DNA of 6,917 nucleotides from an uncultured Collinsella sp. (GTDB lineage: Bacteria > Actinomycetota > Coriobacteriia > Coriobacteriales > Coriobacteriaceae): positions 1 through 6,917 of the forward strand of contig USHA01000091.1 in the NCBI GenBank assembly GCA_900554325.1, read 5' to 3'. The translations under genes were made by a program, and so were the position numbers. Below the pieces are notes generated by a model. It was not told where the DNA came from. It searched no databases and saw only the letters and a list, made by a program, of their open reading frames with translations. Positions 1 to 5,081 of the stretch are shown here, one piece after another (within the stretch, counting starts at the first letter, position 1; every line of letters starts with the position of its first letter).

Positions 1-18
1 CATAGACCTGATGGTCAT
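1..18 (-). CDS. proA: Probable start of proA (glutamate-5-semialdehyde dehydrogenase), cut by window edge
   Basis: On the minus strand an ATG at 18-16 opens a frame that reads M-T-I-R-S-M before the window ends. It is preceded by a purine-rich AAAAGGCGAGG at reasonable ribosome-binding spacing (about 20-30). It lies 55 bases downstream of the proB stop on the same strand. ProA, the NADPH-dependent enzyme that uses the product of ProB, commonly follows proB, so position is the main argument for the name. Six codons cannot identify a protein; the gene call is inference from context. It could instead be another proB-linked gene. Confidence 0.45.
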
Positions 19-73
19 GCCTCGCCTTTTGAATGACAAATTGTCGCTCTGGGCGGCGCGCAGCGTCGACCCG

Positions 74-1201
74 TTAGGCGAAGACGATTAAATTATCTCG
101 GTGTATCGCCGGCTTCTCGGCCAGGTCCGCGAGGAGACGGTTGCTGACGATCTGGTCCTGGCGGCGGCCGGCGGCAAGTTCCAGCACGTCCGAATCGGCC
201 TCGGCGATACCGCGGGCGACGACCATACCGCTCGGATCGCACACATCGAGCACATCGCCCTCGGCAAACTGGCCATCGACCTCGCGAATACCCACCGCAA
301 GCAAGGAAGAGCCACGGCTGACCAGCGCCTTCGCGGCTCCGTCGTCAACCGTCACCGAGCCATGTGCCTTGTCGCCCAGTGCGATCCACAGCTTGCGGGG
401 TGCGATGTCCAGACGCTCCGCCGGCGGATCGAACAGCGTGCCCACGCTCTCGCCGCGGGCGAGGCGCACGAGCGCATCGGGCTCCTCGCCCGAGCAAATC
501 ACGCTCTGAATACCCGCCGTCATCAGGATGCGGCTCGCGCGAATCTTGGTGATCATGCCGCCCGTGCCCACCGAAGTCGAAGAATCGCCTGCCGAGGCGA
601 TAATCTTGGCATCGATCTTATGCACGACCGGGACGAAATCGGCCGTGGGGTCCTCGTGCGGATTGGCGGTATAGAGGCCATCGATGTCCGAGAGCGTCAC
701 GCACAGATCGGCAGAAACCAGGCAGCTCACAAGCGCCGCCAGCGTGTCGTTGTCGCCAAACTTGATCTCGTCGACGGTGACGGTATCGTTCTCGTTGACG
801 ACCGGCACCACGCCCAGCTCCACCAGGCGCAGCAGGGCGTCGCGTGCATGCAGGTAGGACGTGCGGCGGGCCGTGTCGTGGCGCGTGAGCAGTACGAGCG
901 AGGTGAGCAGGTCGCGCGCATGGAACTCCTCGTCGTAGGCCGACGAGATGATGCACTGACCAGCCGAGGCGCAGGCCTGCAGGCTCGGAAGGTCGCCGAC
1001 CGGCTTGCGGTCGAAGCCCAACACGGGATAGCCACAGGCAATAGCGCCCGAGCTCACCACGACCAGACGCCAGCCGAGCTTGCGCAGCGCTGCGGCTTGA
1101 TCGGCAAGTCCGCCGATAAAGGCGCGGTTGACCTTGCCATCGGCGCCCACCACCGTGGACGAACCGATCTTTACCACCATCGTTTTATAAGAAGTCGTCA
1201 T
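74..1201 (-). CDS. proB: Glutamate 5-kinase (gamma-glutamyl kinase), proline biosynthesis
   Basis: ProB phosphorylates L-glutamate with ATP to gamma-glutamyl phosphate, the first and usually proline-inhibited step of proline synthesis in the cytoplasm. The 375-residue protein is normal length for the family (E. coli 367). It shows an N-terminal amino-acid-kinase domain followed by a C-terminal PUA domain (about residues 268-375). Visible motifs are KIGSST (11-16), SSGAIACG (50-57), NENDTV (136-141), FGDNDTLAALV (148-158), SDIDGLYTANP (171-181) and GTGGMITK (212-219), which together cover the glutamate and ATP sites. The ATG at 1201 is supported by an in-frame TGA two codons upstream. There is no clear Shine-Dalgarno sequence, and the next ATG (1180) has none either. 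It starts 79 nt after the pncB stop and ends 55 nt before the putative proA start, so an operon is likely. The full motif set makes the call secure. Confidence 0.96.
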   Translation of the reverse strand: MTTSYKTMVVKIGSSTVVGADGKVNRAFIGGLADQAAALRKLGWRLVVVSSGAIACGYPVLGFDRKPVGDLPSLQACASAGQCIISSAYDEEFHARDLLTSLVLLTRHDTARRTSYLHARDALLRLVELGVVPVVNENDTVTVDEIKFGDNDTLAALVSCLVSADLCVTLSDIDGLYTANPHEDPTADFVPVVHKIDAKIIASAGDSSTSVGTGGMITKIRASRILMTAGIQSVICSGEEPDALVRLARGESVGTLFDPPAERLDIAPRKLWIALGDKAHGSVTVDDGAAKALVSRGSSLLAVGIREVDGQFAEGDVLDVCDPSGMVVARGIAEADSDVLELAAGRRQDQIVSNRLLADLAEKPAIHRDNLIVFA

Positions 1202-1280
1202 ACGTCAAACCAATCAACTGTTCAGCGAACGGCCGAGCTGGCGGCCAAGGGAGCGTGACTCGCCCCTACCGCCCAAAGAA

Positions 1281-2786
1281 TTAGTGAGCCCAGGGGAAAG
1301 CCGAAGCCGCGGCCATGTTCTTGCGCACGAGCTCGTCGCGCACCTGAGCCAGGCCCTGCTCCATGCCCACCACATAGGTCTGCGGGTACAGGAAGCGCTT
1401 GAAAGCTGCGTCCAGATGATCGAGCGCCCAAGCACAGCGCTCGCGCGCGTCCTGGATGCTCTCACGCGGAGCCACCGCACTGCCATCGCGCACGATCGGC
1501 ACCAGCAGCTCGCGATACTCAAGTTCGGACACGTCGGTCACCAGGGCGGCATCATTCACGGCCACGAGGGTATTGCCGCGCGCGGAGCCCTCCCCCGCCA
1601 GATGGTCCTCGTCGTAGATCATGTCGCAGACCGGGCCGCCAAATCCGTCGTAATAACGGCGCACGCGTTGCACACCCGGGATCGTGCGCTTGTAGGGCTG
1701 CTCGGAGAGCTTGACCACCGGCGTCCATGGGTCTGCCTCGCTCGCACGGCGGGCGGAAAGCTTGTACACGCCGCCCAGCGCCGGCTGATCGTAGCAGGTC
1801 GCGAGCTTGGTGCCCACGCCAAAGCTGTCGATGGGCGCGCCCTGGTCGAGCAGCGACTGAATCGTATACTCGTCAAGATCGTTAGAAACCGAGATCCCCA
1901 CATAAGGCAGGCCCTCGGCATCAAAACGGCCGCGCACATACTTGGAGAGCTTGGCGAGGTCGCCAGAGTCGATGCGAATGGCCGACAGGCGCTCGCCCGC
2001 CGCCTCCATCTCCTTGGCAACCGTAATGGCATGCTCGCAGCCCTCGCGCACGTCGTAGGTGTCAATGAGCAGCGTGCAATTCTTGGGGCTCGACTTGGCA
2101 AAGGCGCGGAAGGCCTCGAGCTCGGAATCGAAGCTCATCACCCAGCTGTGCGCGTGTGTGCCAAAGACGGGGATGCCGTAACGGCGCCCGGCAAGCACGT
2201 TGGACGTGGACGAGCAGCCGGCCACATAGCTTGCGCGCGCAACAGCCAAACCGCCATCGGGACCCTGTGCACGGCGCAGGCCAAACTCGGCGACGGGGCG
2301 ACCATCGGCGGCCAGTACCACGCGCGCCGTCTTGGTGGCGACGAGCGTCTGGAAGCCGACGATGTTGAGCAGCGCGGTCTCGAGCAGCTGGCACTCCAGC
2401 GACGGGCCGGTGACGCGCACCATGGGCTCGCGCGGAAAGACGAGCTCGCCCTCGGGCACGGCGTCGATGTTTACATGCGCACGAAAATCGCGCAGATAGT
2501 CGAGGAATGCGGACTTAAACATCGCGCCGCCGGCCGGGGCCTCAAGCGATGCGAGGTAGTCGATATCCTCGGGCGTAAAGCGCAGGTTCTCGACCAGCTC
2601 GGGCAGCTCGGCGGTGCCGCACATGACGGCATAGGCGCTGCCAAAGGGATGGTCGCGGTAAAACGCGGTAAAACAACCCTGCTCATTGGCCTTGCCGCTC
2701 TCCAACAGGCCCTGGGCCATAGTGAGCTCGTACAGATCGGTGAGCATTGCAATGTCGGTGGGATGCGAGATGTCGGTCAAAGCCAT
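1281..2786 (-). CDS. pncB: Nicotinate phosphoribosyltransferase, NAD salvage
   Basis: This enzyme joins nicotinate and PRPP to give nicotinate mononucleotide, usually coupled to ATP hydrolysis, and feeds the Preiss-Handler NAD salvage route. The 501-residue product matches the longer bacterial and human-type branch. Visible family motifs are LTDLYELTMAQ (15-25), the EFGLRRAQGPDGG region (167-179), GTHAHSW (209-215), IDTYDV (241-246), IRIDSGDL (270-277), SNDLDEY (301-307) and FGVGTKL (322-328). His213 in AHSW is the expected phosphorylated histidine of this family. The ATG at 2786 has AAAGG about 9 nt upstream, a good start signal. It lies 84 nt after the coiled-coil membrane protein gene and 79 nt before proB on the same strand. 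I see no intrinsic terminator in either gap and only weak promoter-like sequence upstream. The C-terminal part beyond about residue 440 is variable in the family and tells little. Confidence 0.96.
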   Translation of the reverse strand: MALTDISHPTDIAMLTDLYELTMAQGLLESGKANEQGCFTAFYRDHPFGSAYAVMCGTAELPELVENLRFTPEDIDYLASLEAPAGGAMFKSAFLDYLRDFRAHVNIDAVPEGELVFPREPMVRVTGPSLECQLLETALLNIVGFQTLVATKTARVVLAADGRPVAEFGLRRAQGPDGGLAVARASYVAGCSSTSNVLAGRRYGIPVFGTHAHSWVMSFDSELEAFRAFAKSSPKNCTLLIDTYDVREGCEHAITVAKEMEAAGERLSAIRIDSGDLAKLSKYVRGRFDAEGLPYVGISVSNDLDEYTIQSLLDQGAPIDSFGVGTKLATCYDQPALGGVYKLSARRASEADPWTPVVKLSEQPYKRTIPGVQRVRRYYDGFGGPVCDMIYDEDHLAGEGSARGNTLVAVNDAALVTDVSELEYRELLVPIVRDGSAVAPRESIQDARERCAWALDHLDAAFKRFLYPQTYVVGMEQGLAQVRDELVRKNMAAASAFPWAH

Positions 2787-2870
2787 GGGGCGACCTTTCG
2801 GATGTGTGGTACAGAATTTGAGGGTTAGACGAGAGCAGAGGATGCGGACATAACGCCCGATGCAAATAGG

Positions 2871-3329
2871 TTAGAGCAGGCCCATGCTGGTCAGGATCGT
2901 GTAGCCCATAAAGATGACAAACGCGATGAGGGCAAGGACAATGATGATTTTTTGAGCCGGCGCCATGCCAGGGATCTCGTTCTCGCCCGTAGGTTCCTTG
3001 GAGGTAACCATGCGCTGGGCAAAGGTCATCTCGTCACGGCTCGGCTTGGGCTCGACGGACTTGGGACGAGCGGCCTTTTTAGGCTGAGGTTTGGGCGCGG
3101 CGGGTACAGGCTTCGCAGCAGCGGGCTTGGGTGCGGGTGCGGGCTTGCGCTCGGATGCGGCGTTCGAGGCGACCTCCTCGGCCTTCTCGCGCTCGGCACG
3201 CAGGGCAGCCAGCTCCTCACGCTCGCGACGGGCCTCTTCCCGAGCCTCGCGGCGGGCCTTCTCGGCGCGGAGCTCTTCCAACTCAGCGCGCTCCTCGTCG
3301 GACAATGGTTGGGACTCAAGCTCGGCCAT
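2871..3329 (-). CDS. Small tail-anchored coiled-coil membrane protein, function unknown
   Basis: I do not recognise this 152-residue protein. Residues 10-52 are dominated by Glu, Arg and Ala with a heptad-like pattern, predicting a charged coiled coil. Residues 60-98 form a Pro/Ala/Lys-rich linker with no expected fold. Residues 99-126 are polar, and 128-146 form one hydrophobic membrane helix with only about six residues after it. There is no signal peptide, so the likely topology is cytoplasmic N-terminus with a C-terminal anchor. The ATG at 3329 is chosen because AGAAAGGG sits 7 nt upstream. A longer frame opening at 3365 would begin inside the tRNA terminator hairpin and is rejected. It is first of a same-strand series running into pncB and proB, and its coding sequence begins 19 nt past the end of the tRNA terminator. 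Charged coiled coil, flexible linker and anchor is an arrangement seen in envelope or division scaffolds, but no function can be assigned. Confidence 0.8.
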   Translation of the reverse strand: MAELESQPLSDEERAELEELRAEKARREAREEARREREELAALRAEREKAEEVASNAASERKPAPAPKPAAAKPVPAAPKPQPKKAARPKSVEPKPSRDEMTFAQRMVTSKEPTGENEIPGMAPAQKIIIVLALIAFVIFMGYTILTSMGLL

Positions 3330-3338
3330 GGTACAGCC

Positions 3339-3346
3339 CTTTCTTT
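3339..3346 (-). promoter_or_regulatory. Ribosome-binding site that fixes the start of the coiled-coil protein gene
   Basis: On the minus strand AGAAAGGG lies just upstream of CTGTACC and the ATG at 3329. It decides for the 152-residue form over a 164-residue form whose start would fall in the terminator stem. It directly follows the T-run of the tRNA-Ala terminator. Confidence 0.65.
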
Positions 3347-3347
3347 T

Positions 3348-3379
3348 AAAAAAAGCCGCCGACACAATGTCAGCGGCTT
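3348..3379 (-). terminator. Rho-independent terminator of tRNA-Ala
   Basis: On the minus strand AAGCCGCTGACA and TGTCGGCGGCTT form a 12-bp stem (one T.G pair) with a 3-nt TTG loop, followed by a run of T residues. It begins 14 nt after the tRNA 3' end, as expected for a stand-alone tRNA transcript. On the plus strand the hairpin is not followed by T residues, so it acts in the minus direction. Confidence 0.88.
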
Positions 3380-3393
3380 ATCAAATCCAAGGG

Positions 3394-3466
3394 TGGAGAC
3401 GAAGGGAGTCGAACCCTCGGCCTCTGCCATGCGACGGCAGCGCTCTCCCAACTGAGCTACGTCCCC
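3394..3466 (-). tRNA. tRNA-Ala, anticodon CGC (reads GCG)
   Basis: A complete 73-nt cloverleaf is visible on the minus strand. Acceptor strands GGGGACG and CGTCTCC pair fully with one G.U wobble. The D stem is GCTC/GAGC, the anticodon stem CTGCC/GGCAG has the 7-nt loop GTCGCAT, and the T arm is GAGGG-TTCGACT-CCCTT. Loop positions 34-36 read CGC, so it decodes GCG alanine codons. The wobble is G3.U70, the main identity element for alanyl-tRNA synthetase, and the discriminator base is A73; both agree with alanine. The 3' CCA is not encoded (CCC follows), so it must be added by a nucleotidyltransferase. It has its own promoter upstream and an intrinsic terminator downstream. Confidence 0.97.
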
Positions 3467-3479
3467 AGGACAAGTTGAT

Positions 3480-3507
3480 ATTTTACCTACGGCTCGCCAA
3501 CTGTCAA
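3480..3507 (-). promoter_or_regulatory. Sigma70-type promoter of tRNA-Ala
   Basis: On the minus strand a perfect -35 box TTGACA (3507-3502) is followed after 16 nt by TAAAAT (3485-3480, 5 of 6 bases). Transcription would start near 3473, giving a short 5' leader for RNase P to remove before the tRNA begins at 3466. Confidence 0.82.
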
Positions 3508-3523
3508 CGCCCAATACCCAGTC

Positions 3524-3608
3524 TTTTTGGGACGGGGCTGTTTTGACTACTTTTCGAACGCCCGAGCCACCCGATGATTATTTATCCCCCGTCCCAGAAA
3601 AATCATCG
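3524..3608. repeat. Two interleaved inverted repeats between the radical SAM gene and tRNA-Ala
   Basis: The first pair is TTTTTGGGACGGGG at 3524-3537 and its reverse complement at 3587-3600, matching at 13 of 14 positions (49-nt spacer). The second is CGATGATT at 3572-3579 and AATCATCG at 3601-3608, matching 8 of 8. The left arm of the second lies inside the first hairpin's loop and its right arm abuts the first pair, so the arms interleave as in a pseudoknot. Neither stem is followed by a T-run, so it is not a standard terminator for the gene ending at 3618. It may be an intergenic repeat unit, a protein-binding site or an mRNA 3' end structure; the role is not known. Confidence 0.7.
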
Positions 3609-3617
3609 ACGAACGCA

Positions 3618-4556
3618 CTACTTTGCGCTGGTAAGAACACCGGTGGTGTCGAAGGCCGGGGTGAAGCTCTCGTCTACCGCGCCGCCCTCTTGCCAGAACA
3701 TCGTCGTAAAGCCCAGGTCGTCGGCATGGTCGAGTACTTGCTCGTACTCCTCGCGCGTCACGGCGCGTGCCAGGTCGCCGCCCTGCTCGCGCATGAGCGC
3801 ATTGGGCGTGTACTGGTTCATGACCGAGATCGGCACGTCGCCCACCGTCTGCCACACCAGGTCCAGCACGCGACACGAATCGTCCGCATGCCCCGGAAGC
3901 ACCAGGTGGCGCACGATGATGCCGCGCTTCATGAGCCCGCCCTCATCCACCAACTCTCCCCCGCGGCGATCGATCTCGCGCGCCATCTGGGCCAGACCCG
4001 ACACGGCCACGCGCGGGTAGTCCTTAATATGAGAAAGCGACTGCGCAAGCCCGGCATCGGCATATTTAAAGTCGGTGAGCCACACATCGACCAGGTCGCC
4101 CAGCGCCGCCACGGCACTCGCACGCTCGTAACCACTCGTGTTGTAGACGATCGGGATGACCAGCCCGCGCATCCGTGCCGCGGCAATCGCGGCAGGCAAC
4201 AGGTGCGCATAGTGCGTCGCCGTCACCAAATTGATGTTGTTGGCACCCTGGTCCTGCAGTTCCAGCATAATCTCGACCAGGCGCTCAGGCGAAATCTCAA
4301 GGCCAAAATTGCCGGTCGAGATCTCGTGGTTCTGGCAGTAGATACATTTAAGCGAGCAACCGCTAAAGAAGATCGTGCCCGAACCGGCCTCGCCCGAGAT
4401 AGGCGGCTCCTCCCACATATGAAGCGCCGCGCGGGCCACCCTGAGCGTGTCGTTAGCACCGCATACGCCGCGCGCGCCCTCATCGCGCGCCGCACCGCAA
4501 CGGCGCGGACACAAATGGCAGGCGGGCGAAAAAAGTTCGGTCAACGACGTCGGCAT
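3618..4556 (-). CDS. Radical SAM protein, PflX-type (pyruvate formate-lyase activase homologue)
   Basis: This 312-residue protein has the radical SAM signature CSLKCIYC (C67, C71, C74), which binds a 4Fe-4S cluster and cleaves S-adenosylmethionine. An N-terminal Cys-rich section, CHLCPRRCG (C13, C16, C20) and C32, precedes it. That pairing, FSGCSLKCIYCQN and the C-terminal MNQYTP and TREEYEQV segments point to the PflX/COG1313 group, named for similarity to pyruvate formate-lyase activating enzymes. The substrate is unknown and no glycyl-radical enzyme gene is nearby, so activase function should not be assumed. I chose ATG 4556 because GGAG lies 9 nt upstream; a TTG at 4571 would add five residues but has no ribosome-binding site. 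It is transcribed toward tRNA-Ala, divergently from the plus-strand genes. Confidence 0.9.
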   Translation of the reverse strand: MPTSLTELFSPACHLCPRRCGAARDEGARGVCGANDTLRVARAALHMWEEPPISGEAGSGTIFFSGCSLKCIYCQNHEISTGNFGLEISPERLVEIMLELQDQGANNINLVTATHYAHLLPAAIAAARMRGLVIPIVYNTSGYERASAVAALGDLVDVWLTDFKYADAGLAQSLSHIKDYPRVAVSGLAQMAREIDRRGGELVDEGGLMKRGIIVRHLVLPGHADDSCRVLDLVWQTVGDVPISVMNQYTPNALMREQGGDLARAVTREEYEQVLDHADDLGFTTMFWQEGGAVDESFTPAFDTTGVLTSAK

Positions 4557-4639
4557 AAAAACATGCTCCAAAACAACGATTCAGCAGCTCAAACGCAAAA
4601 GGACTAACCGCACAGACGGCTCGAGCCCCAAGCGCCGTA

Positions 4640-4668
4640 ATCGTCCGACACGATTTTTGTAATGTCAA
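4640..4668 (-). promoter_or_regulatory. Candidate promoter of the radical SAM gene
   Basis: On the minus strand a perfect TTGACA (4668-4663) is followed after 17 nt by GACGAT (4645-4640), a weak -10 box with 3 of 6 matches. Transcription would start near 4633, leaving a leader of about 77 nt that contains the 10-nt palindrome GGCTCGAGCC (4618-4627). The poor -10 box suggests low basal or activator-assisted expression, if the site is real. Confidence 0.45.
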
Positions 4669-4699
4669 GACTGGAATCGATAAAGTGCCGCTTTATGAT
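4657..4699 (+). promoter_or_regulatory. Candidate plus-strand promoter boxes ahead of the structured RNA segment
   Basis: Two overlapping possibilities are visible. TTGTAA (4657-4662) with TAAAGT (4681-4686) at 18-nt spacing would start RNA near 4693. TATGAT (4694-4699, 5 of 6 bases) with the weak CTGGAA (4671-4676) at 17-nt spacing would start near 4706. Either would feed the segment ending at the 4823-4850 terminator. The exact start cannot be settled by eye. Confidence 0.4.
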
Positions 4700-4700
4700 G

Positions 4701-4850
4701 TAGGTATTCCGCCCCCCGCGGAGCAACTGGGTGAACCGTCGCGTTTATTTAGGGAGCCCACACAGTCGTACCTAGTACAGGTATCCTTCGTTGTTAAGGA
4801 CGCTGGAACAGTCGATGAGGGCACCCACCTGTTTTAGGTGGGTTCATTTT
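4701..4850 (+). ncRNA. Candidate structured small RNA, possibly 6S RNA
   Basis: This non-coding segment is flanked by promoter-like boxes and a strong intrinsic terminator. It holds several local hairpins: TCCGC/GCGGA around a loop of five C (4708-4722), TACCT/AGGTA (4769-4783) and TCCTT/AAGGA (4784-4800). TGGGTG (4728-4733) can pair with CACCCA (4822-4827), flanked by GAGCA (4721-4725) against TGTTT (4830-4834). CCGCC (4709-4713) can also pair with GGTGG (4837-4841). Together these could close the segment into a long interrupted rod of about 150 nt, the general shape and size of 6S RNA, which binds sigma70 RNA polymerase. The 3' part around 4791-4850 also resembles, from memory, Gram-positive 6S sequences. 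The alternative is a cis-acting attenuator for the 5082 gene, since TGGGTG competes with the terminator stem. The 6S name is inference; that it is a structured, terminated transcript is better supported. Confidence 0.5.
4823..4850 (+). terminator. Rho-independent terminator closing the candidate small RNA
   Basis: ACCCACCT (4823-4830) and AGGTGGGT (4836-4843) form a perfect 8-bp stem with loop GTTTT, followed by TCATTTT. The T-rich tail is only on the plus strand, so it stops plus-strand transcription. It lies about 230 nt before the next start codon, so it ends an upstream RNA rather than forming a tightly placed attenuator. Confidence 0.75.
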
Positions 4851-5081
4851 CGTAACGTGGGGGGCGGTTTTCTTTTGCCGAAAATCACCATTACAGTCCA
4901 TAGGGATCCCCGCCGGCATCCCGACAAGCCATCGACAACATCCCAATATCTGGTAAGCGCGTGATTATCGCTGCGTGCAATTCCATGCACCCCCCTCGGT
5001 CGAGTATCATGGTTCGGCTATGCCCTTTGCGCATGGCGTTCTTCTGACCTTTTCCTTCGACGCTTGGCGGTTTTTAGATTC
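4851..5081 (+). other. Gene-free leader upstream of the sugar-phosphate transferase gene
   Basis: I see no convincing gene here. ATTTTCG (4846-4852) and CGAAAAT (4879-4885) form a 7-bp inverted repeat. TATCAT at 5005-5010 is a possible -10 box, but no good -35 box lies 16-18 nt upstream. A 12-codon frame opens at ATG 5009 and stops at 5047, with no ribosome-binding site and nothing to support translation. Confidence 0.35.

Noticed and set aside
101..1258. 385-codon open frame on the plus strand antisense to proB
   Set aside because: The translation is Arg/His/Ala-rich without recognisable domains, and it lies entirely opposite a gene with complete family motifs. High GC at third codon positions commonly leaves such frames open.
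1284..2828. 514-codon open frame on the plus strand antisense to pncB
   Set aside because: Same explanation: low-complexity translation with no motifs, opposite a clearly real nicotinate phosphoribosyltransferase gene.
3330..3365. Longer N-terminus of the coiled-coil protein starting at 3365
   Set aside because: The first codons would lie inside the terminator hairpin and T-run of tRNA-Ala, while the ATG at 3329 has a good ribosome-binding site.
3521..3540. Intrinsic terminator for a plus-strand transcript near CTTTTTGGGACGGGG
   Set aside because: The T-run precedes the G-rich arm rather than following a hairpin, and no plus-strand gene ends there.
4724..4745. T-box riboswitch, suggested by GGGTGAACCG resembling the T-box consensus
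   Set aside because: The match is loose and there is no room upstream for Stem I and a specifier loop. The terminator does not overlap the putative T-box as required, and the downstream gene is not an amino-acid gene.
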